The position numbers were made by a program, and so were the translations under genes. From Strigamia acuminata (Eukaryota; Arthropoda; Chilopoda; Geophilomorpha; Linotaeniidae), in assembly GCA_949358305.1 (NCBI GenBank), contig OX442318.1:7302501-7366500 (forward strand): a DNA stretch of 64,000 nt, in the 5' to 3' direction. Positions within the stretch are counted from its first letter, which is position 1. Each line of letters opens with the position of its first letter. The notes under the pieces were generated by a model. It was given only the letters and a program-made list of their open reading frames with translations, was not told the origin of the DNA and ran no database searches. Positions 9,102 through 18,787 of the stretch are shown here, one piece after another.

Positions 9102-12100
9102 ATGGAATTTAACCACATTCAGTCTGAATTTGAAGAGTTGTTTATGGAGATTGAAGAATCTCTCTTTCCTCCTATTAACACGCCTATTCCTCTGCTTGAT
9201 GTTGATGATGAAGAAAATGGATCCAATGATTCTCCATGTTGGATTTACAATCATTCTCCGATTTATCCACTCTCATCGCCTACCATCATCAACCAGTCTC
9301 AACACGTGCAATCTCCAACCTGCGTCTTCCAATCTCAACCTGCATCATCTCAATCATGCAATCCATTGACATCATGTGAGTCTCCCGTTCCTCTCTTGAT
9401 TAACCATCAAATTCATAATCAAGTAGGACAACATAATAATTGCGAATTTGAAGAGATGCTTACGGAAATTGAAGAATCTCTATTTCCTCAAGTTAACACG
9501 CCCAATCCTCTACCAGATGATGAAAATGAATACAATGATTCTCCATGGATTTATAATCATTCTCCAATTTATCCACTCTCACCACCTACCATCATCAACC
9601 AGTATCAACACGTGCCATCTCCATCTTGCACCAATGCGTTTCAACATGCGCCAACTCCAACCTGCGACAATCAATCTGAACCTGCATCATCTCAATCGTG
9701 CAATCCATCGATATCGTATGAGTCTCCAGTTCCTGTGTACCACTACCAACCAAATTTGTGCCAAGCAGGAACAAGCACCATCATCAATCCCCCATCTCCT
9801 ATGGCTTTAGTGCAACAAATTGGAGGTGGACAGAAAGTACATTCATGTGAGTACTGCAATAAAATTTTTGCTTGTATTTCAACTTTGAAACGGCATGTTA
9901 TTCATTCGCATACTCTTGCTAAAAGCACATTCTCATGCCCAATTTGTACAAATATTTTTTCGCGCAAAGATGCTTTGCTGCGACATGTTAAAAAAATTCA
10001 CAATCGCAGCAAAGAGTTATTTCCCTGCAATGTTTGCAAAAAGTCTTTTTCTTCAAATAATAATTTACTTAAACACATGCAAGTTCATGTTCATCCTTTA
10101 CCCGCCGTTCCACATCCACAACCACTACCCTGTGATGATCCTTGTGTTGACGCATTAGAGGGAAACGTCAACACATATAAAATTCCCGGTAATGATTGTG
10201 GTGATTTAAATCACTTTTTCATCCAACACCACAGTCAGGTGAAACGTATTTTAAATTTTCAATTGATTAAAAAGAAAGCGGTAAAATATTACATCGCCGT
10301 TAAAATACATTTTACTCGATCATCACAGAGTGGTGATACAGAAACCATCGCGTGTTTTCGAAGCATTTGCTATATTGCGCTCGTTGAATCGGATCTCGAG
10401 AACCAATTATTGGAGGCGTACGAGAAAATTAAACGTTCTTGTGCCGAATTTCAACGAGATGGTAGTGGTTGGGTATTTGAAGCGGTGGTAGAGATGCATG
10501 TAAATATTGGTAGATATCGCCCATTGGCTGGAAGAACTTATATTCCACTTCCCAAATTTTTAGCAGACAAGAAAGCAATAATAAATGTGCAAAATGAAGA
10601 TTCTTTGTGCTTTCTCTGGAGTGTTTTAGCTGCTCTGCATCCTGCACCTTCCAATCCTCATCGTGTTTCAAATTATACCATGTACCGAAACACTTTAGAT
10701 TTAACTGGACTTTCATTTCCAATGACTCTTCAACAAATCCCCAAGTTTGAAACCATGAATTCTATTAGTGTTCATGTGTTCGGTTTCGAAAAAGAAGTGT
10801 TTCCCCTATACATTAGCAAATTGGAACATAAAACCCAAATAAATTTGTTACTTTTTGCTAATGATCAAACCCAACATTATTGCTGGATTAAAAATTTAAA
10901 TAAACTGTTACATTCCTTAACACATCACAAAGAATTAGCTCACTATTGTAAATATTGTCTGCATAGATGTTCGTCAGAACGGATACTAAAAGATCACTTG
11001 GAGTATTGCTCAACCTACGGGCTTCAAAAAGTTAAATACCCCACCGATGAAACAAAATGGATGCACTTTAATGATTTCCATAAACAATTTAAAGTCCCAT
11101 TTGTTATATATGCGGATTTTGAGTCACTGCTCGTTAAAAATGTTGAAAAAGATGAGACAAGCAAAGTGCAAAAAGTGTCCAAGCACGTACCATCGGGTTA
11201 TGCTTATGCTGTTATCAATACAGAAGGTAAACTGCACCAACCTCCATCGGTATATCGAGGTGAAAATGCAGTTGATCATTTTCTTGATCACATTACTAAA
11301 TTGGAAATAGAGTTGGAAAAGCTTATGGCTTTAAATCTTCCAATGGATTTATCGAATGAAGAAAAATTGTTTATGGAAAGTGCTACATCTTGTCACATTT
11401 GTAATAAAACATTTTTAAAAAATGAAAAGAAAGTAAGGGACCATGATCATGCTACTGGCAAGTTCCGTGGCCCTGCTCATAATTTTTGTAATCTGATGTA
11501 TCGCAGAACATCTAAACAAATTCCTGTTGTGTTTCATAACTTAAAAAATTATGATTCACATTTATTAATGCAGGGAATTGGAAAGTATAAAGATCGTGAA
11601 ATAAGCTGTATTCCAACCAACATGCAACGATATATTACTTTTTCACTCGGAAATCTTCGATTTCTCGATAGTCTGCAATTTATGAATGCATCATTAGAAT
11701 CATTGGTTGCTAATTTATTCAAAAGCGATCCAAACCAATTCCGAATAATGAAGCAACATTTCAATCCTGATGAAATCGGATTGTTATTACGAAAAGGTAT
11801 TTTTCCATATGAGTACATGGACTCTTGGATCAAATTCAACGAAGTCCAACTTCCTCCCATATCCGAATTTTACAGTACTCTAAGTCAGCAAAGTGTATCC
11901 GAATCTGACTATATTCATGCAAAGAAAGTGTGGGATAAATTCAATATCCAAAATCTCGGTGTTTACCAAGACCTTTATGTTTTGACTGACGTTTTGCTGT
12001 TAGCTGACGTCTTTGAAAATTTTCGATCGATTTGTTTAGAGACTTATAAATTGGATTGTTGCAATTATTTCACAACACCCGGTCTCTCGTGGGGGGCATG

Positions 12101-13526
12101 TCTGAAACTAACAGATGTCAAATTAGAACTGTTAACGGATCCGCTTATGCATGTCTTTATTGAAAATGGTATTCGCGGTGGTATATCAATGATTAGCCAT
12201 CGATTTGCTAAAGCCAATCACAAAGATATAGATGGTTATAAAAAGGACCTTCCATCCAATCACATCATCTATCTCGATGCGAATAACTTGTACGGCTGGG
12301 CAATGAACCAATATTTGCCAACTCATAATTTCAAATGGATACCGCCCACCGATGATTTTGATGTGTTAAGCATTAGTGAAACCGGCACAAAGGGATATAT
12401 TTTGGAAGTAGATTTAGAATATCCCAAAGAACTCCATGATTCCCATAACGATTATCCTCTTGCTCCCGAACGACTAACAGTAACTGAAAACATGTTATCA
12501 CCCTACAGTCTCGAACACCTTACCCTACTAGAACAAAAACATCACCCATCTCCCAAATTAGTTCCTAACCTTGCTAACAAAACAAAATATATTATCCACT
12601 ACCAAAACCTCCAATTGTATTCGAAATTGGGAATGAAAGTCACGAAAATTCATAAAATTCTGGAATTTGAACAATCTGATTGGCTTGCAAAGTACATTGG
12701 CTTAAATACAGAGTTGCGAAAACAAGCAACCAATAGTTTTCAAAAGGACTTCTTCAAATTGATGAATAATAGTGTTTTTGGGAAGTCGCTCGAATCCGTC
12801 AGGAAACGTGTTGATGTGAGGTTGGTGCAAAATCCAGAGCGAGTGACTAAATTATTAAATTCACCAACTTTTCACGAGTTCAAGATTTTCAATGAAGATC
12901 TTGTAGGTGTACATTTAAAGAAAAGAAATATCCTATTAAATAGACCCATATACGTGGGCTTTTGCATTCTAGAACTTAGCAAAGTCCTTATGTATGATTT
13001 TCATTATAATCATATCAAAAAAACATATGGGAACAAAGCCAGGTTGCTTTTTACTGATACGGATAGTTTAACGTATAATATCGAAACAGATGATATTTAT
13101 GCAGACATGAAAAAAGATTTAGAAAAATTCGACACTTCAGATTATCCTTCCACACACTCCCTATACAGCACAAAGAATAAAAAGGTAATTGGAAAGTTTA
13201 AAGACGAAATGTCCGGGAAATGCATACAGGAATTTCTCGGACTTCGATGTAAAATGTATTCGTTTAAAACAAAAGATCAAGAAAAAAAGACAGCAAAAGG
13301 TGTACCTCGAAGTGTGCGAAATCAACTTCGCCACAAAGACTACAAAGAGTGTCTATTCAACAAAATAGAAAACGCACGTTCATCAAATCAAATTCGCTCT
13401 TTCGATCACGAATTATATACAATTTTGCAAAAGAAAATTGCTTTGTCTGCTGGAGATGATAAAAGGTACATTTTGAGTGATGGTGTAACGACTCTAGCTC
13501 ATGGGCATTACAATATTATTTTGTAA
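9102..13526 (+). CDS. Protein-primed family B DNA polymerase with N-terminal C2H2 fingers
   Basis: Replicates the element from its termini. Start chosen at ATG 9102; an upstream in-frame TTG at 9075 is not a start. Residues 1-230: low-complexity region with an internal duplication (EFEELFMEIEESLFP and EFEEMLTEIEESLFP). About 245-345: three C2H2 zinc fingers. About 690 on: exonuclease motifs FVIYADFESLL (Exo I), HNLKNYDSHLL (Exo II) and LYVLTDVLLLADVF (Exo III), with an inserted HNH-like Cys/His block (CHICNK, VRDHDHATGKFRG). Polymerase motifs: YLDANNLYGWAMNQYLP (A), KLMNNSVFGKS (B) and FTDTDSLTYN (C). 1474 residues, intact. The zinc-finger front end is an addition to the usual Polinton PolB core. 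Confidence 0.95.
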   Translation: MEFNHIQSEFEELFMEIEESLFPPINTPIPLLDVDDEENGSNDSPCWIYNHSPIYPLSSPTIINQSQHVQSPTCVFQSQPASSQSCNPLTSCESPVPLLINHQIHNQVGQHNNCEFEEMLTEIEESLFPQVNTPNPLPDDENEYNDSPWIYNHSPIYPLSPPTIINQYQHVPSPSCTNAFQHAPTPTCDNQSEPASSQSCNPSISYESPVPVYHYQPNLCQAGTSTIINPPSPMALVQQIGGGQKVHSCEYCNKIFACISTLKRHVIHSHTLAKSTFSCPICTNIFSRKDALLRHVKKIHNRSKELFPCNVCKKSFSSNNNLLKHMQVHVHPLPAVPHPQPLPCDDPCVDALEGNVNTYKIPGNDCGDLNHFFIQHHSQVKRILNFQLIKKKAVKYYIAVKIHFTRSSQSGDTETIACFRSICYIALVESDLENQLLEAYEKIKRSCAEFQRDGSGWVFEAVVEMHVNIGRYRPLAGRTYIPLPKFLADKKAIINVQNEDSLCFLWSVLAALHPAPSNPHRVSNYTMYRNTLDLTGLSFPMTLQQIPKFETMNSISVHVFGFEKEVFPLYISKLEHKTQINLLLFANDQTQHYCWIKNLNKLLHSLTHHKELAHYCKYCLHRCSSERILKDHLEYCSTYGLQKVKYPTDETKWMHFNDFHKQFKVPFVIYADFESLLVKNVEKDETSKVQKVSKHVPSGYAYAVINTEGKLHQPPSVYRGENAVDHFLDHITKLEIELEKLMALNLPMDLSNEEKLFMESATSCHICNKTFLKNEKKVRDHDHATGKFRGPAHNFCNLMYRRTSKQIPVVFHNLKNYDSHLLMQGIGKYKDREISCIPTNMQRYITFSLGNLRFLDSLQFMNASLESLVANLFKSDPNQFRIMKQHFNPDEIGLLLRKGIFPYEYMDSWIKFNEVQLPPISEFYSTLSQQSVSESDYIHAKKVWDKFNIQNLGVYQDLYVLTDVLLLADVFENFRSICLETYKLDCCNYFTTPGLSWGACLKLTDVKLELLTDPLMHVFIENGIRGGISMISHRFAKANHKDIDGYKKDLPSNHIIYLDANNLYGWAMNQYLPTHNFKWIPPTDDFDVLSISETGTKGYILEVDLEYPKELHDSHNDYPLAPERLTVTENMLSPYSLEHLTLLEQKHHPSPKLVPNLANKTKYIIHYQNLQLYSKLGMKVTKIHKILEFEQSDWLAKYIGLNTELRKQATNSFQKDFFKLMNNSVFGKSLESVRKRVDVRLVQNPERVTKLLNSPTFHEFKIFNEDLVGVHLKKRNILLNRPIYVGFCILELSKVLMYDFHYNHIKKTYGNKARLLFTDTDSLTYNIETDDIYADMKKDLEKFDTSDYPSTHSLYSTKNKKVIGKFKDEMSGKCIQEFLGLRCKMYSFKTKDQEKKTAKGVPRSVRNQLRHKDYKECLFNKIENARSSNQIRSFDHELYTILQKKIALSAGDDKRYILSDGVTTLAHGHYNIIL

Positions 13527-13706
13527 AAAGTGTTATTTATTTATTTATTTATTTTGTAAACAAAACTGTTACATATTTTTATTATTATTATATCATTATC
13601 TTATCATGTAATTTATTTTGTAAATGAAATTATTATTATTATTATTATTATTTTTATAAAATAAAACCATTATTATATATATTATCGTGTCATTCTTTCA
13701 CAAACC

Positions 13707-14093
13707 ATGGACAGAGCAGGATTACAGAAAAACCTGATGCTCTTATTTGAAAATCATAAATTATGGATTACGACTGGAAGTTTCTCTGTTGTTGGATGTT
13801 GTATCGTTATTCTACAAATCATGATTCTGATGTACTCTCCTCCAACCTTAATCCAACCAACTGTGGATGTAGTGAAAATGTTGCCTGTATCCAATGGATG
13901 CAATTCCACTTTTGATCTAGGAAATGGAAAACAACTAAATATTTGCAAACGTGGAGATGATGTAATATTTGATATCAGACAGTTTAGCAGAGCTGGTCCA
14001 TCCATCAAAGGAATTAATTTAAATTGGTATCAATGGATTAGATTAACTCGAGCAATCTCTTTTCTCCATTCGAATGTAACTATTGTTAAATAA
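13707..14093 (+). CDS. PC4-like protein with N-terminal membrane segment
   Basis: 128 residues. Residues 22-45 are a hydrophobic helix (SFSVVGCCIVILQIMILMY). The C-terminal half, about 65-125, reads IFDIRQFSRAG, KGINLNWYQWIRL, resembling the PC4/p15 fold (cf. DIREYW, KGISLNPEQW in PC4), which binds single-stranded DNA as a dimer. Follows PolB on the same strand after 180 bases. A single-stranded-DNA-binding replication helper or a virion membrane protein are both possible; the fold call rests on motif likeness only. Confidence 0.6.
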   Translation: MDRAGLQKNLMLLFENHKLWITTGSFSVVGCCIVILQIMILMYSPPTLIQPTVDVVKMLPVSNGCNSTFDLGNGKQLNICKRGDDVIFDIRQFSRAGPSIKGINLNWYQWIRLTRAISFLHSNVTIVK

Positions 14094-14149
14094 ACAAGTG
14101 CATATGCAATGATCGAAATATATCTTTATTATTTATGTGTGTATACAAA

Positions 14150-15244
14150 TTATAATGGTGGGTTGTCTCGTAAGTCATCAGCGGGAATCCAGGAATTAAA
14201 TTCATCTCCATAACCCATCCACTTTACAAAATATAATTTATTCGCACCTTTGCCTTTAGACTTTAATACTGTTTCTACAGCATACTCCGCATCCTTGGGT
14301 TTATTAATTTTCTGCAACTCAAATTCATAAAATGTACCGAGTAAAGGTTCATCATTGTAATCTTTAAGCATATAGACAACTTCTGGTGGTCGGATTAATC
14401 GATTGATAATATAATAAATTTGATGCGAATAGCTTCCCCTGTATCCCTTTCGGAAAACCACTTTAGATTTTGATATTCTAACACCATCACCAATATTAAA
14501 CTTAAATTTCTTATGTCTTTTATTTATTGTATCACCATATAAGTGGTAAAACACTGCCGGTTCTTTCTCTTTCGTAACATCAACAGGTTTCATTCCTAAT
14601 GTTCGATGAACGCTATGATTATATGAATCTATAAATGTTTGCAGTTGATCAATATATCGATGTCTGCCGGTATATGTGAAATAAGTCCACATTTTCTGCT
14701 TTATGGTTCGATTCAATCTTTCACAAAGTGAACATTTAATATCATCATTTTCACTAGTAAAATGTTTGATGTTATTTTTCTGTAAGAATTCCTGAAATGC
14801 TTTGTTTAAGTATTCTTTTCCCTTATCCGTCTGCAGGTAGAGGGGTTTAGTCTTGGCACGTTTTAGAATTGTTTTAAAAGCTTTTATAATATGTTGCGCA
14901 GACTTTGTTGGTAATGCTTCAATATACGCATATCGTGAAAATACATCAATGACGGTCATTAAATATCTATTTCCATCATTTTCCTTTGCTATGTTTCCAA
15001 CTTCAACCAAATCCGATTGCCATTGGTAATTAATGGATGGTACAATAGTCTTGGAGCGTTGAAACTTGTATCGGACTGGTTTATGTAAAGTATAAGAATC
15101 TAATCCTTGTAACCAATCTTGAATTTCTTTTCTGGTAACTTGTATCCCTCGATTACGTGCAGCATGAAACAATTTATCTCGACTACTAAATCCGGCAGGA
15201 TTTCTTGGATTAAAGTAGATATCTTTCAATTGTTGCTCTGCCAT
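14150..15244 (-). CDS. Polinton integrase (rve) with C-terminal chromodomain
   Basis: 364 residues. About 75-230: integrase core with QSDLVEV and TVIDVFSRYAYIEALPTK (first Asp), QTDKGKEY (second Asp) and the ERLNRTIKQKMW helix (Glu). C-terminal 310-364: chromodomain (YAVETVLKSKG, LYFVKWMGYGDEFNSWIP), which may steer integration to marked chromatin. It joins the element ends to host DNA and makes the 6-bp duplication seen here. First gene, by position, of a four-gene minus-strand block ending at 17114; intact. Confidence 0.93.
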   Translation of the reverse strand: MAEQQLKDIYFNPRNPAGFSSRDKLFHAARNRGIQVTRKEIQDWLQGLDSYTLHKPVRYKFQRSKTIVPSINYQWQSDLVEVGNIAKENDGNRYLMTVIDVFSRYAYIEALPTKSAQHIIKAFKTILKRAKTKPLYLQTDKGKEYLNKAFQEFLQKNNIKHFTSENDDIKCSLCERLNRTIKQKMWTYFTYTGRHRYIDQLQTFIDSYNHSVHRTLGMKPVDVTKEKEPAVFYHLYGDTINKRHKKFKFNIGDGVRISKSKVVFRKGYRGSYSHQIYYIINRLIRPPEVVYMLKDYNDEPLLGTFYEFELQKINKPKDAEYAVETVLKSKGKGANKLYFVKWMGYGDEFNSWIPADDLRDNPPL

Positions 15245-15292
15245 ATGTTTTTCTAACTTTGTTCTATGCTCCTAGTTATACTGTTTATTTCT

Positions 15293-16177
15293 TTATTTTT
15301 TTTTCTTTTTTTGTGAACCGGAACTTGGTGTTTTATATTTGAATAAACTCTCGTCTTGATCTCGTTGAAATCTTAAAGATTTGTTTGGTGTTCCGTAATG
15401 TGCCCAAGTGTTCTCTAAGTCTGACAGCTCTTGATCTTGATCTGATAGTGTTTGATTATTGATGATGGAGTCATTTCCACTCAATGACTCTCTATGAATG
15501 TCCCTAGTAATTGTGGGAGTTGAAGTGCTCATCGGTCTAATTAATTCCTTTCTTAAATTCTTGTTTATAATGTATTCTTTTGGTACATTTGAATCAATCA
15601 AAATTTTAATATACTCTGACCGACCAATCGGAATTACATTTTGCTTCGGGCGGTTTCTTATGGTATAGTTTATAAGATCAGCTTTGGTTGTATTTGGAAT
15701 TTTTACTCCATCTATAATCATTTCCGATAGATTGCTCCATTTCAACCTTGGATTCAAATTCATAACTTCCATTAACGCAATAGCTTGTTTCTTTTGATCT
15801 TTTGACATTTTATTCAACATTATTTTATCCAATGGTTGAAGAACAAATGGCGATTGAGATGTGGATAAGTGCGAAACAATTGGTGGTGGTGATTGAGGTG
15901 GAGATGCGGATTGAGTTGGAGGTGATATAGTAACAGTTTTTGGTGCATTTAATTGTTTAATTAGCTTTTGTTTAAAGTTTCCAAATTGCGATTGAAGTGT
16001 CGATATAAGTTTAGCTTTCATTTCATCATTCAAGTTTGCATCATTGAAAATTTCCTCTATTGACGATTCAATCTTTTGCAATTTTTGATATTGCGGATCA
16101 ATATCATCATAGTTCTTTTTCGAATATTGTAAAGATGACATCATTTCCTGCGGTACTAAAACCATTTTCCTAGCCAT
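15293..16177 (-). CDS. Conserved Polinton structural protein, unassigned
   Basis: 294 residues starting MARKMVLVPQEMM, an N-terminus I associate with a recurrent uncharacterised protein of animal Polintons. About 30-75 is helical, coiled-coil-like (KLQKIESSIEEIFND); the middle is Pro/Ser-rich and the C-terminus lysine-rich. Its ATG overlaps the end of the preceding gene (16170-16177). No enzymatic motif. Placement between integrase and packaging ATPase suggests a virion or replication role; function unknown. Confidence 0.7.
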   Translation of the reverse strand: MARKMVLVPQEMMSSLQYSKKNYDDIDPQYQKLQKIESSIEEIFNDANLNDEMKAKLISTLQSQFGNFKQKLIKQLNAPKTVTISPPTQSASPPQSPPPIVSHLSTSQSPFVLQPLDKIMLNKMSKDQKKQAIALMEVMNLNPRLKWSNLSEMIIDGVKIPNTTKADLINYTIRNRPKQNVIPIGRSEYIKILIDSNVPKEYIINKNLRKELIRPMSTSTPTITRDIHRESLSGNDSIINNQTLSDQDQELSDLENTWAHYGTPNKSLRFQRDQDESLFKYKTPSSGSQKKKKK

Positions 16178-16505
16178 TTTGTTTACTAATTAGTTTACCT
16201 ACTAATGCTCCAATAATTGGGGCGAGTAGTTGCGGTAAAAATCCACCAGTTTGAATGACCAAGTTCCGTCTTTGTTTGAATGAAGATGTAGGAGTGGCCA
16301 ATTTTCTTAACAACCTTCTCTTTCGATAAAGTGATTGTTTCTGATTTGCTCCTAACTTAATTGTACCTTTTATAATGTTTAAACAAATTTCACAGATGGT
16401 TTTACAGAAATCATCGTTAGAATGTTTGAGAAAATCCTTGATTTGTCTCTTATTTAAATCGGGAATGGCCCGGAGCACATTGGCGTGACGTCTTACTCGT
16501 TTCAT
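16170..16505 (-). CDS. Small basic protein with hydrophobic tail (minor virion protein candidate)
   Basis: 111 residues: basic N-terminal two thirds, then QTGG and a hydrophobic, Gly/Pro-containing C-terminal segment (FLPQLLAPIIGALVGKLI). The organisation recalls small membrane-active minor capsid proteins of adenovirus-related elements, but there is no direct family match I can name. Lies 9 bases from the ATPase gene and overlaps the next gene by 8 bases, so probably co-transcribed. The QTGG just before the hydrophobic part is a candidate protease site. Confidence 0.65.
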   Translation of the reverse strand: MKRVRRHANVLRAIPDLNKRQIKDFLKHSNDDFCKTICEICLNIIKGTIKLGANQKQSLYRKRRLLRKLATPTSSFKQRRNLVIQTGGFLPQLLAPIIGALVGKLISKQNG

Positions 16506-16514
16506 TGGTGGAAT

Positions 16515-17114
16515 CTATATGTAAACTATAGTATATTCATCCGGAAATATATTAGTCTTCACTCTTTGATCTTGGGGTGTATCCGGTTTCAAATCAATTA
16601 ATAAATACCCAAAACTTTGCGCTGTTGCATCGTTAAATGCTGACATGAAAAATTTACCTCGCTGTGGGAACATTTGACTCCCTACTTTTGCGATTTGATT
16701 CATATCCCTTGGATTTCGAAAAAGGATTAAATAGTGACTATTTAAAGATAAAGTTCGTTGATATTTGCTTTGATGAAATATGTTTTGGCATAAATAAAAT
16801 ACACTAGTGCTCGTATGGTGCGAATATTTAGTCCACAATAACCCAATCTCTTGATTTAAATTTTCCATTTGATCGTCAATGATGAAAAGCTTTCTCGTTG
16901 ATGAATCCAAAGTCTTTAAATTGGGTAATCCTTCGTGGAACTGCACATTGGGAAATTCGATATACCACTGTTGCCATATTGAATAGTACCAGCAAATATC
17001 TTGTGGGGGTGGATCAATCATTTTACTCGCATTTCGGATAATTTTCTTACATATCTCCGTTTTGCCCGTACCCGAACTTCCAGAAATAATAGCAGTAAAT
17101 GGATGATGAAACAT
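16515..17114 (-). CDS. A32-like FtsK/HerA genome-packaging ATPase
   Basis: 199 residues. Walker A GSSGTGKTE at about 12-20, Walker B KLFIIDDQM at about 75-83, with the downstream sensor region (FRNPRDMNQIAKVGSQM). This is the compact packaging ATPase shared by Polintons, virophages and large DNA viruses of eukaryotes; it would pump DNA into capsids. Divergent from the penton gene with a 53-base shared upstream region. Confidence 0.9.
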   Translation of the reverse strand: MFHHPFTAIISGSSGTGKTEICKKIIRNASKMIDPPPQDICWYYSIWQQWYIEFPNVQFHEGLPNLKTLDSSTRKLFIIDDQMENLNQEIGLLWTKYSHHTSTSVFYLCQNIFHQSKYQRTLSLNSHYLILFRNPRDMNQIAKVGSQMFPQRGKFFMSAFNDATAQSFGYLLIDLKPDTPQDQRVKTNIFPDEYTIVYI

Positions 17115-17167
17115 TGTTCATATAAGAGGTGATGTCACCTCAATGATGCAATCAGAAGTGAGCAGGC
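17115..17167. promoter_or_regulatory. Bidirectional promoter between ATPase and penton genes
   Basis: Only 53 bases separate the two divergent ATGs. The interval contains the palindromic GGTGATGTCACC at about 17131. No TATA box is visible, in contrast to the PolB and AlkB genes, suggesting a different (late-type) promoter class. Confidence 0.4.
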
Positions 17168-18298
17168 ATGGATCCGGAACAGAGTTTCTATGTGAGTCTT
17201 CCATCAAATAGCAGCTTAGATTATTACCCGAATAATACATTGACGGAATTTCATACGCAATTACCATCATATATTAATTTAGATGAAAATTGGGAAGTGG
17301 GTCTGGTTGAATTCCTTTATCCAAGAAGCTGGAGTACTGCTCTATTGCCCCGAGGTGCCGATTTTCGAATACTGAAGAATGAAGTCAATGCAATCAAATT
17401 TCCACCATTCAAATTTGTGGATGCATCCCTACCGCAGGATAAGCTAATATCCGAGTTTCTTAACTTTTTAAATAATAATTTAACATCTCCAACCAAGAAA
17501 GATGAGAAAGTTAAAGATCTTGACAAAGCATTGCAAAAATTAGGAATTAAATTTCACTGGAATTCCACTCGTTTAAGATTTGAAATAATAATTATGCCTA
17601 AGTTTCAAGTCATGATCCCGCAGAGGCTGGCATATGTGTTAGGTTTTGTGAAAGATGAAGATGATGATTTTTACGCTGATGAATCCAAGACGGCTCGTGA
17701 TTCTCCACGTCTCACACCAAATCTTATCAATGATAAAAATTGGAATTTATCAATTGAAAAGGAGACTGATGGTAAACAGAAACAAAGCTTGAAACCTGGA
17801 AATTATTCGGGACCTGATCAATTAGTAGATGCTTTAAATCTTAAAGCACTCGTAGTTATTGATAAAGCACCATTTAGTTTTAATATATCATCAAAGAAAA
17901 TTGAGATTAACTTGCCAATTAACACCAAGCTGGTTCTTGATAAAGCCTTGGCATCAACTCTCGGTTTTAATGATTTGCGTGTAATTACAAAAACAACAGA
18001 AGCTTTTCATAAAATGGATGAACAAGTTGGACTATATCATATGTACTTGTATTGCAATCTAATACAACCAAACATTGTTGGGGATACTTTAGCGCCACTG
18101 TTAAGAATAATACAGATTCAAGGAAAAGAGCGAGGACAATACATCTCCCAAACTTTTGAAAATCCACATTATAAACCGCTGGCAAAATTGCAATTTGAAT
18201 CCATACAAGTGCTTATAAGGGGTGACACCGGAGAAAAAGTACCATTCGAGTTTGGACGTGTCGTTGCAACGTTACACTTCAGGAAGAGATTGGATTGA
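17168..18298 (+). CDS. Minor capsid (penton-type) protein
   Basis: 376 residues beginning with the block conserved in Polinton minor capsid proteins: QSFYVSLPSNSSLDYYP, NTLTEFHTQLP and WEVGLVEFLYPRSW. The family is a single jelly-roll penton-like protein at capsid vertices. First of the plus-strand virion block (penton, basic protein, major capsid, protease) spaced by only a few bases. Intact. Confidence 0.85.
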   Translation: MDPEQSFYVSLPSNSSLDYYPNNTLTEFHTQLPSYINLDENWEVGLVEFLYPRSWSTALLPRGADFRILKNEVNAIKFPPFKFVDASLPQDKLISEFLNFLNNNLTSPTKKDEKVKDLDKALQKLGIKFHWNSTRLRFEIIIMPKFQVMIPQRLAYVLGFVKDEDDDFYADESKTARDSPRLTPNLINDKNWNLSIEKETDGKQKQSLKPGNYSGPDQLVDALNLKALVVIDKAPFSFNISSKKIEINLPINTKLVLDKALASTLGFNDLRVITKTTEAFHKMDEQVGLYHMYLYCNLIQPNIVGDTLAPLLRIIQIQGKERGQYISQTFENPHYKPLAKLQFESIQVLIRGDTGEKVPFEFGRVVATLHFRKRLD

Positions 18299-18302
18299 CA
18301 AG

Positions 18303-18785
18303 ATGAGATTTCACTATGAACTAAACCCTCAAATCTGCATGGATAGATATTGCTCAAATCATGCGCAAATAGGTGGAGCAGATCTTCCTATATTTGTAGG
18401 ATCTCGCTATCAACAAGGACATGGTTTGGGTTCACTTATAAGTGACGCATTTCGAATTGTAAAGCCTTTTGTGAGAAGTGGAGCGTTGGATGCAGCAACG
18501 TATGGTTTGAAGAGAGGATTAGACGTAATTTCCGATATGCGTGTAAACAAGAGAAAATTTGGAAATGCATTTAAAGATCAGGTTGTTCGAACCAAATCGG
18601 ATTTTTTAAAAAAGATTGGTGTACAGAAAGGAGGCAAACAAAAGCGGATGGATGGTAAACAAAAGAAAAGACGTGTAACCAAACAAAAGAATCAGTCTAA
18701 GAGACGAACTCGACCAAAGAAGAACGTGCGTAGGAAGTCCTGCAAAAGGAAAACTTCACTTCTTGGACCTGACATATTTGATTAG
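18303..18785 (+). CDS. Basic virion-type protein (GHGLGS family)
   Basis: 160 residues. ATG 18303 lies 4 bases after the penton stop and is preferred over an in-frame GTG at 18222 inside the penton gene. Features: QIGGADLPIFVG and YQQGHGLGSLISDAFR, motifs shared by a recurring Polinton protein; a helical middle; then a Lys/Arg-rich C-terminal 60 residues typical of DNA-condensing core proteins such as adenovirus V/VII/X. Probably packages DNA. Two QxGG motifs (QIGG, QKGG) could be cut by the protease encoded downstream. Confidence 0.7.
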   Translation: MRFHYELNPQICMDRYCSNHAQIGGADLPIFVGSRYQQGHGLGSLISDAFRIVKPFVRSGALDAATYGLKRGLDVISDMRVNKRKFGNAFKDQVVRTKSDFLKKIGVQKGGKQKRMDGKQKKRRVTKQKNQSKRRTRPKKNVRRKSCKRKTSLLGPDIFD

Positions 18786-18787
18786 CC

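Noticed and set aside
18222-18302. N-terminal extension of the basic virion protein
   Set aside because: GTG-initiated and inside the penton gene; ATG 18303 is 4 bases after the penton stop.
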